Counted from the stretch's first letter, positions 10,860 to 24,850 are shown. The stretch is DNA of 64,000 nt from Climacium dendroides (GCA_950106755.1 OX467086.1:29468001-29532000); one strand, 5' to 3'. Notes: generated from the sequence alone by a model not told the origin. Program-made: numbers and translations.

Positions 10860-13050
10860 AGCAAGGACCTTTCCTTAGCAATGGTGTCAAAATGTAATGT
10901 AAATTTTGCCTATTTGACAAAACCACAAGGCAACTAGTATGTGGAGGTAATTCCTATGAAAAGGTCAATAAGTCTATCATATTGTGACTAAGGTCATTTG
11001 TTTAGTAATTTGGACATTTATCTATGATTTAGTTAGGGAATGAATAAAAGAAACCACACTCAAAATCAAATAGTCTTAGTCCATCCCCAATGCTATATAT
11101 ATAAGACACAATGTATGTGATTCCAATCCTACCTAGTAGGTTGGCTTGTATCAAATCCTCAAGTCAGATTGTCGTAGGGTTGATCAAATTCTCCTTTATG
11201 CATGCTCTATTAACATAATCAATTGACAAGTTATTTATTTGAAATACAAATAAACTTTTAGAGACAAAGTTCTTTAATTAATTTTTTTAATGGTTTTTCC
11301 ATCTAATCAATATTTTAATTATTAGCCTAATTGCCTAATTAATATGTCAATATCAAATCCATATTTCTATCAATTTGTACTGTGTGTAGAGCATAAAAAT
11401 ATTATGGTCATTCTTATTTTATTCAATTTGGGTCTTCACATCTACTCCATAGCTTTAGCTTTTTCAAAATCAATTTGTCTTAATCTTTGGTTATGTCTAG
11501 TTGGGTCAATTAGATAAAGAAAACACCTATAACCGTGGAGTCAATCAACTAGACCTACAACCATCTATTTGCTTTCTAAATCTGCAACTAGTTATGTTCA
11601 ATTTGATAATAGCTATTGACTAGCTATTAGACTTAGTGTGTAAATGTGAAATAATAACTAGTTATACATTGGTTATGGAAAATTGTCATTGATTTCATAC
11701 TACACAAAGAGGATTTTGCCACTAAGATTAATTGAATAGAAAGAAAATTAGTTATAATCCAGTCAAATTATTTAAAGCCTATATTGCATTGATCTCAAGA
11801 TTTTAATCCCAATTTTGCTTCAAACAATGAAATAAGGAATACTACCAATCACTTCAACTCTTACAATAACAAATTTTGAAATCTTACTTACAAATCCAAA
11901 TTTGCCACGAACTTTGCAATTCAATCACATACAATCTAGCACAAGTTCAACCAATTAGCTTCAATCAATTAAATTCACAAATAACCATATGCACAACATA
12001 CATCAATTTGATAATTATGCAACTGATTGACAAACAATTACTTCAACAATTCAAATTGTTGTTTCTTTTTGGCTAATTACACCAATTAGTTGAGTGATTT
12101 GCACTTACATAACCACTACAGACAAAACATGCAAACAATTAGGAGTTGATACTTAACACTTTGATTTACAACTATTAATGGGTTAGTTTCATACAACTCA
12201 ATACACCAGCAACATCATCAAAATGACAAATGCACCATTCACTTAGCCAATTAGTTCACAATTACTTGTTAACTACTCACATGCAATTTGATAAATAAGC
12301 ATTTGCACAATATTTTCACCATCCAATTCAATTTGACTTACACAAATTGGTCTCCAATTACTCAAAAATAAACTTGTGCAACAATCTTCACAAACTATTA
12401 GCTCAATTAGACTAGTTTATGCGCACAATATTTCCATCACATAGTATTAAACAATTTGACATTTTCCAAAGTATGTATACATCCAAACAATCAACAATTC
12501 ACACACACAAGCTTAATCATCAGAATCTTTCCACCATTATTTAGTACTAAGGAACAACTTCGATTAGTCCTTTATCAATTTGCAAATACTCTAGGTAGAC
12601 ACAACTCTAGTTGAGTTGATTAGTAATTGGACACCATTACAACACTCATCAAATTTTAATAATCAAATCTTCACAACCACTAGCTTACAATTATTCACTT
12701 AGCAAATTGATTAGCAATTGAGCCCACATAAAATACTTTATTCACAATTCAATAATTGTACACATTCACAAGCCCACAAATACTTTTATGAATTGATTTA
12801 ATTAAAATAATTTAACAACAATAGTAAACTCACAATGACCACTTGACCAACAAACACATTGCTGACTAAATTGATAATTTTTTTCAATACATTGATAGCT
12901 TTGGCAAATAGTACAACACTAGAAAATACAAAGATGTTGCTTGCTCTTCCAGACAAGAAAGAGAAAAAAAATTGACCTTTTAGACTAATAGTTTCAAAAC
13001 AAGAAAAGAAGAAAAGATGCAACTGTTCATTCTAAAATATACAACTATTC
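10860..13050. repeat. Old dispersed repeat rich in CAATTAG/CAATTTGAC words
   Basis: The start (TTTTGCCTA.TTGACAAAA, then GAAA.GTCAATAAGTCTATC, later TTATGCATGCTCTA) is alignable with 58690-59050. The following 2 kb in both copies is unusually dense in CAATTAG, CAATTTGA and CAATTGA words separated by 15-40 bases. No reading frame is conserved. Poorly preserved retroelement sequence is one explanation. Confidence 0.5.
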
Positions 13051-13179
13051 ATTTGACCTACTTCAAATCCTAGCCCATTAGTCCACTTCATATCTACTTG
13101 AATGTCTTTTAGCTTTTTAAACAACATATCTAGCTAATTATCATACCATAATAGAAAATAGTCTATTTGTTTGCCTTTT

Positions 13180-14490
13180 TACACTTGTAAGGCCAAATAG
13201 ATTGTCATGCCCCTATCTTCTTGGGATGCCCAATGAACCTTAGTGCGCAAGGGGGGGACCTTGGGGGTGACTTCCCAAGCCTTGCAATAGACTAGCAAGG
13301 GAAATTTGAGAGACTCCTGATCAAACAGGGCGCAATGATGCCCTGGTTTTGAAGTATAAGGTAAAGTGTCATACATTCATGGAAAACTCTTGATAATATG
13401 CTTCTAATGGCACAAAGAATGCATGATTTGAAGTTGTGAGCTAAAAGTTATGGCCGTCCAAAGTTGACTAGGTCCCGGTGGCATCGGGACACCTGAAGAC
13501 TAGGTGTGAGGGGTTCTCAATGAATACCATAAAAAATTATGGAATGTAGCATATCATTGGAAAGCTATGAACACAAAGAATCTAGAATGATGAGCATTAC
13601 GAGGTTCTAAGGCATGAGTCAAAAGTTATGGCCAAAAGAAGAGCCGTGGTGAAGGCGTGACACCTCCCCTAGTGAACCCGAATCTTTGGAGGGCCATAAC
13701 TTTACGAAAATTTGTCTAAAGGAGACAAGTGAGTAGTTCATTGATATCTACTCATTGTGTAGATGTCTAAAATGGGCTTGCATGTCGGATTCAGAGCTCT
13801 AAACATAAAGTTACGCCGATTGGAATATTGGAAGTTCGGGAGTCCAAACAGTGACGTAACTTGGCGATTTGAGTTGGAATTGGGTGGTCTTCCACAACTC
13901 AAGTGTGTTTAGAGTTCTCCTTCGACCTAGGATGGGGGATCTGCTGAATATCATAGAGAATACTATAGGAGCGATTTGTCTCCCTCTTGAAGCCCTAGTG
14001 AGTCCTAGTGACTCATGCTTGTTGTTGGTGACTTCACCACCACTTCAAGGTACCATGGGACACTTGTATGTGTCCCGTGGCATCGGTTGGATGGAGTCCC
14101 GCTTCTTACTAGGCCTCTTTGGATGTGTCCCGAGTTGTAAGTGTCGGTTACCTTTAGTGGATGAGTAGCAAATGCAAAAAAGGCTAACATGGAATGGGGT
14201 GACACTCAAGGGCGGTTAAGACCATTTTGAGTAGTGCCACCATGGATCTTTGCACATTAAGGTGAAAGTTCCGCCTCATGTTACTAAATGACATGCCCGG
14301 TGTCACGAAGGGAGTGTGTGCTAGTAGTCTCAGTAACTGGGACTTTGCAAAATGAGTTGGAAATGCGGACTAACACTGTGTGTACTTGGCATGTGCAGTG
14401 TTAGGTATTTTGTGACCAAGTGATGCTGTAAGTAGGTTGTGGTGAACCTATGGAGCTATTGGAAGCTGTAAAGTATCATTTGAATCGTGA
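13180..14490. repeat. GC-richer block resembling a retroelement non-coding end
   Basis: This stretch has visibly higher GC than its surroundings. It contains phrases such as AAAAGTTATGGCC, GGCATCGGGACACC and GTGTCCCGTGGCATCGG, the last two in variant repeats. ORFs on both strands (13179-13376, 13869-14168 and 14005-14205) show no recognisable domain. It may be a retrotransposon LTR or untranslated region. No second copy to pair with it was found in the window. Confidence 0.3.
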
Positions 14491-17451
14491 CATAGATCAA
14501 AATTTTAAAAAATCAATAGCTACACAAAAATATGAAAATCTCTAGTCACACGTACTTGCCTAAAATTGCTATGATGCCAAATTCAACACATTGGTATTTT
14601 AGGGATTAAGGGTGGTAGCTTTTGAGAGTGAATTCATACAAATATGATAGAAGAAATTTGCTACAAGAAGAAGAACTATATATTGTCCAATTATTCCAAG
14701 ATAGATGTTCATTTTTGTAGTTTCTTATGAGTAGTGGTTTTGAACCAAACTCTTGAAAGCATGAGAAGACAAAGTTTGTATTGTATAGTTTGTTTTTCAT
14801 ATAGGGTAGCTATTGTGACTAATATTATAAGATTATAAGATTAGTCAATTTTTCAAATTTTCTTGTTAGTAAGTAAAAAAATATTCCAAATCACCAAAGA
14901 ATGCATTATTTTGATATTGTATGCAAAAGTTATAAAGGGTCAAAGTCTAAAATAATAACTTTTGTTGATTAAAGGTAGAAGTGTACATGATCCATGAAGA
15001 AGTCCAATCCGGCTATACATGGAAATTCAAACCATCTAAAACCTTGCCCCGATTTCTTCCTTGGGGCTAAAAGGTTTGGCACCAAAACTATGCCACCTAA
15101 AGTCACATGTAGAATGAGTTGTAGTTTCAACCTAATCCTAGTATAAAGCCCTTGGGCCAGATTTGGAAGAATTGAGTGATTCTATGGGTTCAAACTCGCT
15201 GAAAATTCAAGCTAGCCTTAAATCTGGACCAAGTATAAACCGGGCCTTAAATTAAACCCCAATTGTTATCCTATGCATGATTTGAACAAACAAAGCAATT
15301 AGCTTCAATGTTACAACAATATGTATGATCTTGCAAAACGTGTCTTGTAATAGCGAAATCCTCTTTCATAATTACCTAAGATAGTTGTAAGGACTCCTCC
15401 ATCCTTTCTTGTCATCAAAGAATAAATAACACTTATAGTAGTAGGTGCCAAAGAGTGTAGAATTAGAACTACAAAAATTTCATGAGCTATGAAGTAACTA
15501 CACCTAAAATTGCACAAATTGAAACAATTCAACATGATTTATATTATTATATTGAAAAATGTATACAAAGTGTTTTTACAAAGTGGTTGAAATTACTGTC
15601 GTTTTCCTATGTATTAAACAAAGTTGAAACATGTAAAAAGTAATACAAATTTTGCTACAAGGTTCATAAACATTTAATGTTGAACTTGTATCATCCATGC
15701 AATTTTGAAATTCAAAAATCTCATACAGAGAGAGAAGATCAAGTTATCACCCCGTGAAGATGGGCTCTTTTATAACAAACTCTTTGACAAGTCTAGACAT
15801 GTTGCAAAACATTTTCTTGAAACAAACCCTTCCTGAAACAATTTTTTCTACAAAATCATTTTCATCATTTATCATGTGCTATATTTGAAATATGTCATAG
15901 CTAGGTAGGAGGATGGAATCATTGTGCTTAGATTTCCTAATTAGCAAGGTGAGTTCGCCACTTGTATATGACTAGAAAGCAAACTTAAAGAGTATTTTTC
16001 ATGTGCCGAAAACCTAAGATAAGGTAGGAGGTCTATAAATTGTCCATTTAAGCCTACCTATCTCATCAATGATAGTGATAGATATTTCAAGGAGCATGTC
16101 ACTCATTCCTATATATGGGATGAATTTAGAATTTAGTCAATTTAAGGACCTCCTACCTTAGTAACAAAAGTCATAAGTTTAGTTTGAGCAAACTTGAAAT
16201 ACAAATCTATAGAATCCTTATAAAATGCTTATAAAGAAGAACTTGAGGATCTTTGCCTCATTTGTGCCCATTCCAGTGCCTATACATCCCAAACAAACAA
16301 TTGTAGTTAGTTTAAATGTAGACACCATGTGTTTGCAACTAGGGACTAGTTGTTATCCTTTTCACAAACCACAACATATCACAAAACACTAGAAAAAACA
16401 CAAGGAATAATCCATTGAAAATAATGTCATATCTTTTATCAAACCTTGTCAGTCATGGTGTTTCTCATTGAAGTAGATCTTGAACACTATTAGAGTGTAC
16501 AACAAGGTATTTGAATTCTAGCATAAAAATTCCATATATCCTATAGTTCCTTGAACTCCACAACATAGCACTACTCCATAAAGTAGAATAGCCCAACATC
16601 GTCAATCAACCAATTTTGACATCTATAGAATCCTCCCATTTGCACCGGTCTTCCATCCATTTTTGTAGAGTGTGTAAATCATTTTCTTTGGGCAAGCAAT
16701 TGGGTGCTATTGTCAAAGAATGACATTAAATTCACATGGCTATTTATGGATGGTTTACGGTTGCCATAAAGATGTGGTTCAATAAGTGTTGGTTTAGATG
16801 AGCATAGTTGTGAATAAATCCTTGTCATAACAAGTTGTAGCTTTAGCATAAAAGGGGTACTTTAGAATGTTGAACTTGTGCTTTTAAAATTCTCGTAAAA
16901 TAGAATTAGGATGATAGGTCATTGATTTTGAACCTTTTTAAGGCGGTCATGACCCTCACCTACTAATAATTTTATGTTTTTCCACCAAAAGTATTTAAAA
17001 ATTCTTATCATTTTCAATTCTTATCAAATTATTATGCTTCTACTTGTATTTCAATCAATTCAACTAATTCTTTTTTCTAAAAATATGAACAACAATAAGT
17101 ACATTACACAGATAACTAGATTGCAAATCTAGGTGATCATAGGTTGTTCTACCTTATAACCATAGATTTCTAGAACTTTATAGCCTGGCCTCTCCAAATA
17201 TGACCAGCATCACTATAACTAATGTACCACAACACTACAAATTGTATTCCCCATTCGGTATTTTTGTACCTCATGGCATTAGGAGGCCATTCGGTTGTAG
17301 GTTGTCCTAATTTAGACTTTCATGTATTGTCATCCCTTGATTGACTCACTTACAAAGTTTTTAGTGAGTGTATGGTAGAACCACCCACAGTTGACCACTT
17401 AAGCAATTCTGTGCATGTTGTGGAGTAGTATAAGCACCGTAAAACTTCTGT
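14491..17451. other. Intergenic AT-rich DNA with fragments of dispersed repeats
   Basis: No gene is supported. The first part (14500-14620) carries a short family-A-like segment, AAATCTCTAGTCACACGTAC followed by CCTAAAATTGCTAT and a TTTTAGGGATTAA end, seen again at 29690-29760. The rest holds only short unconvincing ORFs. Confidence 0.4.
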
Positions 17452-17760
17452 CATGTAGGAAGATAGGAATTATGGGGATTGCAATTTTGAGGGGAATTTT
17501 TTACCTTAAAATTGAAATTACTATGAATTTTAGAAGCCAAAAGTTGGTCTCAACCCATACCCAATGTATAGTCTTCTAATTTTCATTACTCAAGAACTAC
17601 TTTCCCGCTCACTACTTCCTACTTTCTTTCTTGATCACTACTTCAAGACAAGTGTCATGACCTTATTAGTCCCAACCTCAAAAAGGAGAAAAAATCACAT
17701 TCCAAACTTTGATTGGACATTTGTTCCATCTTTGGATAGTTGCACCCTATAGGTTGGGTA
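17452..17760. repeat. Dispersed repeat, partner of 36838-37150
   Basis: The two stretches align over about 300 bp in the same orientation: TGTAGGAAGATA.GAA.TATGGGGAT, GCTCACTACTTC, TGTCATGACCTTATTAGT.CCAACC and AAAAGGA. They differ by many substitutions and small indels, so both are old. No coding capacity is conserved. Confidence 0.65.
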
Positions 17761-17790
17761 TGGATCCTTGGTTGAGAATGGATAGTTCTA

Positions 17791-18032
17791 TCGTAGTAAA
17801 GGCTCATTAGGGAACCAACTAAAGCAATCCATGCAGACTTGTCACCGAATGACTGAAATCCTTAGTGAAGGGTTCCTATTCTAACTCCCTAATATTGAGA
17901 ATGTAATGGCATCGTAGTAAAGGCTCATTAGGGAGCCAACTAAAGCAATCCATGCAGACTTGTCACCGAATGACTGAAATCCTTAGTGAAGGGTTCCTAT
18001 TCTAACTCCCTAATATTGAGAATGTAATGGCA
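17791..18032. repeat. 121-bp direct tandem duplication
   Basis: The segment starting TCGTAGTAAAGGCTCATTAG at 17791 repeats at 17912, almost without change (GGGAACC versus GGGAGCC). The near identity implies a recent duplication. Smaller imperfect tandem repeats follow at 18036-18210 (TTCTTCAACAAAAGCTTCA twice, and G.AGA.AACAAATAAGT.AAGGAGTG twice). Confidence 0.9.
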
Positions 18033-18239
18033 TCAATTCTTCAACAAAAGCTTCATTGATTATTTTGATGTTCTTCAACAAAAGCTTCACTAATTATTCA
18101 CTAATTATTTTGATGTGAGTAGAGAACAAATAAGTAAAGGAGTGGGATTCAATAATTATTTTAACGTGGGTAGAAAACAAATAAGTGAAGGAGTGAGATT
18201 GCCTTGTTGTCAAACTAATCTCAAGGGTGATGATATTGA

Positions 18240-18880
18240 GAACGTGTTGTATCAATCCTTTAACAAGGGCCCAAGGGCGGATTTTTTGTTTAAATTGGGA
18301 AGATCCCAAACCTTATAAGCCTACATCTCAGACCTTTTTGAGCCCTTTCCCGATACATTACGAATCCGAGCATTATTTGCATCTGCAAATCTTGGGAAGA
18401 AAAAGCTGGAAACTGAATGGTCAAGAATTGTGAATGCAAGCATGGCACTGAATCACCTAACTTAGTTTCTGAGCATAAATTCTGGGAATCAAGCCGCCAC
18501 ATTTGATGAGATATCAAAAATTTGTTTCGTGTATGAAGTTCCAAATGACGTTTTCTTCCTAGTCACGATTGGTGGCTGCTACTCAAACATCACCGACCCT
18601 GCTATGATTCTAAAACTTCCCAATTTAGGAACAACTAACTTTACGGACCCAATTCCTTGAAAAGAGAAAGAGGATTTTCAAAAAGCAAATCCACCAAAAG
18701 TCAGTGCAAAATTTGAAGAGTTTCACAGCACTGGATTCATGTTATTTTCTCGACACTGCATGGATGGTGGCTCAACTGTGGCCGTGACAGTTGCACAGCA
18801 TGGAAGGAAGTGATCCCCGTGGCCTTGAAAACATTATTCTTTCAGTCATTTACATCCTACATTTTGGGGTGGCATAGCCC
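18240..18880 (+). pseudogene. Decayed ORF of uncertain identity
   Basis: The plus-strand frames here have better codon texture than the flanks and read for example ITDPAMILKLPN, NFTDPIP and FHSTGFMLFSRHCMDGG, with at least two in-frame stops. The last block loosely resembles the HxxxDG region of BAHD acyltransferases with one residue missing, but that resemblance is weak. No start codon, splice pattern or second family motif was found. I list it as a probable gene fragment without a function. Confidence 0.25.
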
Positions 18881-19474
18881 TTCACCTCACCAAAAAATAT
18901 ACTGTACTCAAATTTTTTGAGAACCGAAACCCCTGTTAAAGAGAGACGAGACAGAGTTGCTTAAACCCATGCTGACAGCCTGCGCCAATTGCGAAGCCTG
19001 CAAGCAAATCAACAATTAGAACTCAGTGTAATAAGGTAGTCGCATGCTGGTTTCGGCTTCAAGAACATTAAAAACCGTTATCACCCGTACTAAGAATTCC
19101 ACTCAATAAGCGAAACTAAACCACCCACAAACTGGACATTAGAGTCTTTAGTAGTGGCATGGCACCTTTTGAGAAGACTGCCAACTAGAGTTATTTAGAG
19201 CAAATCTAGCAAAATTAAAGTTCTGACACACATATGCAGATCATGGTTCATTGACTCGAGGAGCTCAAGTCGAATTGAGCTCATATTCGCAAACATTGTT
19301 TAAAACATTATGAAGAAATATCATCTAAACAGAGCAGATATGGATGTGTGGACTTGAAAAGCACAAGTTGGAAAAGTTACTACAGCTCGTGGTTGATAAT
19401 TTCCATTCCAATTCAGCGTTTTATACGCCACATCTAACACTGAAGCTTGCAAACGCAGGAGATGTCGAGATTTT

Positions 19475-22400
19475 TCATGACATAGAAATTACCTCTTGTG
19501 CAGTCTTTCGGCAATCGACAGCATCCTTTATCCTGCGCTCCAGAAACGCCCATGTATCACGATGACCTGCAAATCCACGAAGGAATATTGATGATCATCA
19601 CATTTAGTACTTCGAAAGCATAAAATTCAAGGCAATAAGATGGAGGATACTAAATCCGTTAGGGACATGATCCCGTCTCCAATAATGCCCCTGTTACTAT
19701 CTATTCATGCATTTGATTGAACTAATTAGTAAAGAGGTGTAAACATGGCTTGGCTAAATGTCTGGTCACAGATCTTTGCATGGGAATGTGGTTGTCTACT
19801 GTCCAATGGTGGTCTACAACCTAACATTGAAATCGCACAAGAAATTCATACATGGTGATAAAAATTCGATCTCAACGAATATGGCTCTTGTAACCAAAGT
19901 GATCTCTCCAGAGCTCTATGTATCTCTCCAAAATCACAGTCGAAAATATGTTAAAAAGCTAAAAGTGACGCAAATAGTATCCTTTCCCGGACCCCTAATT
20001 CCTATCGCTGTTAAACCTCAATGATTTCCAGCATGTTGCTTGTTTTAAATACTATCCAGAGTGGGCCACGCTGACAATCCAACTTTCCACAACAAGCCCC
20101 AGGTCCACTTAGTCTTCAACACTTTCTGCAAGAAAAACGATTACTATGACAAGAAGAGGTTTACAGATCTAGACCATACCTGGAGAATAATCGGTGAGCA
20201 TGTACAGCTCAGTAGCTGTATAGACACCTCCTAACAACGCGCGCTTGGTGTACCAATCCATGTCTGTCGACCGATCGCCAGCTGCATGCCAAATATCATC
20301 CATAAGCACCGCTCTTTGCTTCAGTGCCGTCGCAGCATTCAAAGGATGCGCCTGTCAGAAGAACAACCAAGCGAAACTATTGAGATGTAACGAAAGGCAT
20401 TGAAAGAATCACTCATAGAAAAAATGCACGGACCACATGCTGCAAAAGACGAGAGATGAAAACGTGCAATTACCATCAGACATAGCATTCTTAAGTTGTT
20501 CTATGAGTGCACCTGTCTTATTGTTCATCTGACGACTAAAAAACAGAGTATGGTTTGGACTCACTGGATATGTCTGAGAATGGTTCCTCACAAGTGTCAA
20601 TATGGGAGCTATTGAATTGATTCGTATTAGGGGATTCCATCTACAAAATTCTTGAAATCAGGTAAGAGAAAGTGTGTCAACGAATTAGAAAATGGGCCCA
20701 AGGTGTTGGGAGCTCCTTTCCAAGGAAGTTATCGAGGGGAACATTCAAACATAAATTGGACAACGTCATCACCTGTATACTGAGAGCTTGGGGCCACTTT
20801 GAGAGAAACGGAATCTGCATTTGGAGACGTAAGCGCACAATCTGGGCTATACGCTCAGCAAGAAGCATGGCAGACAACTCCTTTTCACGAGTCTCCACCT
20901 CGTCTTCTAGATGACGACCGCATTCCTCCATGAAGAACTGCCATAAGGTACTTCTGGGTATGAAATAAACGTCCAATCCAAGACTAATAAAATGACGAAA
21001 CAAATTAAATTTTGAAATATGATCTACTCCAATTCCAGAATTCCACAAATGGTAAGTATGCCAATCACACCACCCCAAGGACTCCAACTTTCTATGCACT
21101 TTGAGAAGACTAAATTTCATAGATACAGATTTAAAATGTATTGAGAAGCCTGCCGAACGACTACATACCAACCACACGCCGTGCAATCAAGAGTGTGCAC
21201 AAAAAATCACAAAAATCTTACGTCCTTGCCAATAAAACTATCATAACTTTTGATACATATCAAATTCTTACAATCTGATTTCATACAAATGTAACCAACT
21301 CTATCAAGTATCATTACACAAAAATTGAAGATTTCTTTTTTCGTTTAATATATTAGTGGACATCGCCTCAAAGTTAATAAGTTTAGTCAATGCTTAAATC
21401 TACCTTATGCAAACAAGACCAGAAAGAGAGAGCAATATGATATTCCCACCTCCACAAGAGCGGCTTCTTTGCGAGGAAAGGCGCCCACAATCGCTGGTGA
21501 TAACTTGGCGTCTTTCGCACCTTCCACAAGTGCAGCTTCAGTCCACCCTAGCTTGGACTGCATCAAAGTCCCATCACATGAGTCCATGCTCAACTTCTCC
21601 CATTTTAAGGGAATTCACATGCAATACAGTTCTAAGAAACCTATCCCAAGATCCAAACTCATCTTGAAAGGTGGCCACATATTCTTAACTGCAGCATATT
21701 AGTTTAGTTCAGTTCTTGAGGCAGGCAATATATATTTATATATATACCACATGGCTCATGGCCGCACGCAGAACTTGAGTCTTTTCGTCCACGACCTCTT
21801 CTTCATGTGCTGATTCTTGACCACCTGATGGCTTACCATTTGCTCCTCCTGCTGCTGCTGCGCCTATTCATACGAATTCACAATTAAGAAACAGAGCAAT
21901 AGAATTACGGCTATAACATTCTTCAGCCCTCGTAAGCCTGCACCTTTCCTTTCAGTCTATTTAGTAAGACCATAACAACATTCTTTAGCCCTTATAAGCC
22001 TACATCCCATACCTTATAAATCGGAGGCAGTATTGAAATATCAACTCGCTTTCTGAACTTGCATTTCTTAAGCACTCTTCATCTCCTCTTAGCTCTTTCA
22101 ATTGTTGCTAATGGCAAGATAGCAAGATACCAAACCACCATGCAAACTTTATCCAAAGCAGTAATAGAAGAATTCGGAATAATTCTTGGGTGAATCAGTG
22201 AGCCTCTACAAAATATTACGGCCAACAGCGATCATATAGCGTAAACCTCGACTAGGGTTTATTAGTAAGGATTCTATTTGAATAGGGTTTCGGGTTGCAA
22301 ATCAAAGTAAAACCTGCAGTGGCGCTCCCTGGCGAAGCTCCACCAGTGGACGACCCAGGCTCCGATCCCACGCTCCACGCGAACGACTCCGTGGAAGAAC

Positions 22401-22554
22401 TGCGACGGCAACGAGGAGCGCTCGACTGTTGCAGCTGACACACCGTCGTCGATGGAAGAAGGAGACGATGATGCGGCCCCACACGATGTGCCGGGCCGCG
22501 AAGGCTGTTCGTCAACATCCGAGTAAGTTCAAGAGCTCGCATCCTGGCAGCCAT
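19475..22554 (-). CDS. COQ9: COQ9, ubiquinone biosynthesis protein, mitochondrial
   Basis: COQ9 is a lipid-binding helical protein of the mitochondrial inner-membrane coenzyme Q synthesis complex, where it presents the intermediate to COQ7. I read six exons: complement(19475..19566, 20180..20351, 20773..20937, 21450..21557, 21748..21863, 22314..22554), 297 residues, with a continuous frame and GT-AG junctions throughout. Residues 1-60 are Arg/Ser/Leu-rich with almost no acid (MAARMRALELTRML), fitting a mitochondrial presequence. The conserved core follows: LGWTEAALVEGAKD (near 122), FPRKEAALVEFFM, LQMQIPFLSKWPQALSIQ, DDIWHAAGDRSTDMDWYTKR, ELYMLTDYSPG and DTWAFLERRI near the C-terminus. Length and motif order match plant COQ9. 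An upstream in-frame ATG exists, but the 22554 start sits directly before the basic presequence. No lesion is seen. Confidence 0.94.
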
Positions 22555-22922
22555 TGTGCGCGAAATCACAAAACGTTGGGAAGCAATCGGGTGTGAGCAA
22601 GATGGAGAAACACCACACTGAAAACTCCAAGTGGTCAAGTTGTGGTGGATTTCATAGTTGCGGCGACTCAGAAATGGGATTCAGAGAACCTGGGAGTGGT
22701 CATGTGAGAGATGATAGTGCAGAAATTCGGAAAATTGAAGTTGATGAGAGTGTTGGAATTGAAGGAGATTGACGGATTTCGCGAAAGAATGGAAAAGCTT
22801 CGGGGAATGGAATTGACAGGCTTCCGCTCTGGAACTCCTGGGTCATGCCACGTACGCCAATTGGGCATTTGACACGTCATCATCAGTACACTATCAGAAA
22901 AAAAAATTGGTGGATGAGAGGT

Positions 22923-23033
22923 TTTTATTTTCATCTAAGGTAAGTGAGTCCATTGGGGACAAAATTATATTGAATGTACACCACCATTACAGTTTTCACC
23001 ACAATGGACTTATTTACCTTAGATAAAAAGTGA
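22923..23033. repeat. Short fold-back repeat
   Basis: ATCTAAGGTAA.TGAGTCCATTG at about 22932 is matched by its reverse complement CAATGGACTTATTTACCTTAGAT near 23001-23024, with a spacer of about 45 bp. It resembles a miniature inverted-repeat element just upstream of COQ9. No target duplication was found. Confidence 0.65.
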
Positions 23034-24850
23034 CCTTCATTGGAATGATGAAGGGACAGGAATGGAATAACTTCTATATCTGGAGTTGCTCTCATAATTA
23101 TTTATACACTTCAAAAATCGCCATAAATAATTAGAATTTTTCAACAAATTTTGGACATATTGTAATACAAATAACACACTTGTATAGAATGATTTTTTTA
23201 ATTTTAAAACTATTCAACTTCATAGTGAACTTTCTTAAATTTAAGTTTATTTTGTCCAAGATTCATTGGTAAGTGGAATGAAAATTCATTTTGGAATTTT
23301 ATAGTATGAATTTTATAAATTTTAAGATTGATAAAAAATATTGTCCAAATTTATTTATTTTAATACTTTATTCCAAAAATCTCCAAACATTTAAGAAAAT
23401 AAATATATATAAATTTAGAAATATATTTGAAATTTTTTACAATATTTGAAGATTGAATTTATTTTAAAATATAATTATTTAGAGTCATATTTTAGTTAGT
23501 AAAATATTTCACTCAATAAAAGTTTGAAATGTGTGAAATTCTTACTATACAATTCCAAAAAGAATATTCTCGTTCTATTTACTAAAGAATCTTGAAAAAA
23601 TTCTATTTGTATTTTAAAAAATTAATACAATAATAAAATTAATTTAAAAATTTAAAAATCAAACCTATTTTTTTTTAAAACTAAAATTATTTTTATGCAA
23701 GAATGTTACTTGTACAACGAGTTCAAATTTTGTTGAAAATCTCTAATTCTTCAATTAGCTACAACAATTTTTATAAATATATAAAACATTTTGAAAGCCA
23801 TTGTAATTATAACTTGTTTGAAAACTCTCCATTTTGATTATTGCCTAAAATGTATAACCTCCGTTCATGAAAATTAGTCAAAGGTTGAGTTTAGATATAC
23901 CAATTTTCAACACTTTGAAAATTTGTAATTTATTTATAGTTGTAGTTCAAAAATGCATTCTAGAAGACTTTAGAATCTCTTTGCAACTACCAACAAGACC
24001 AAGTAAATGCTTTAATAGTTGATTAATAAGAACCATGCTCAAAACCTTATTTGGATTCATTGAAGTATTGTTAGCATACATACACCTAAATATAACACCC
24101 ATTAAATGAGATTCAACTTCTCTATAGTGGCTACAAGTTCCCTGAATTCTCGGACTGTAGGAATTGGGCCATAGTGGTAGTCTAATGTGGCAAAGCAACT
24201 ACCATGTCAGATAATAATAATAAATAAAATTTTAAAATTTTAAAAATATGTTTAATTAAAAATCAATTTTTTTTAAATTTTTTTTTAAATTTTATTATTA
24301 TTCACTCTAACCAGCATTCACTAGTTTTTAGTACAGAAAACAAACCTAAAATGGCCTTCCAATACCCTCCCAAAACATCTAATGTTTTGTTCTTCAATAT
24401 CTAAAAAATGGAGTTGAATAAAATACAAATTAACACCTCAAGTGGTGCAAAAAAACTTTTGATTTTCTCTTTTTGCAAGGTTAGGAGCTAACTCTTTTAA
24501 GGAAGAAGAAAATTCAATGTGATTAAATTGCATGCAATCAAGCCTTGTTGTCATTTGAAAACAATTACAAGTTGATTATGAATTCAAATGCAATCTCACA
24601 TCATAAGCAAATTAAGGATCATAGAAAGGATGACTTTTAAGACTTTTAGGATAACTCTAAAATATCACAAAAATTACAATTTTGGGTCAAAATGTAGATT
24701 TGACATTTTTGGTAGTATACATATTTTATGGTGTAGAACATCTTGGTGGAAATCAATTTACTACTCAGAGAGATCATTCCTTACAATTTTAAATGTACAT
24801 TTGACTAAAGAGGGTATTTGATATAGGTCTATTTATCCTAATTATTATAT
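23034..24850. other. Very AT-rich intergenic DNA
   Basis: Long A/T runs, particularly 23150-23900 and 24210-24300 (TTTAAAAT-type words). No supported coding exon or RNA gene. Confidence 0.5.

Noticed and set aside
10145..13050. Intact LTR retrotransposon
   Set aside because: Only the zinc knuckle is recognisable. There are no paired LTRs, primer-binding site, polypurine tract or reverse transcriptase motif.
18700..18810. BAHD acyltransferase identity for the decayed ORF
   Set aside because: Only a loose HxxDG-like block is present, with wrong spacing and no DFGWG motif. Kept as an unassigned fragment.
20672..20914. 80-codon plus-strand ORF
   Set aside because: It lies antisense to the COQ9 exon at 20773-20937, whose frame, splice sites and family motifs are clear.
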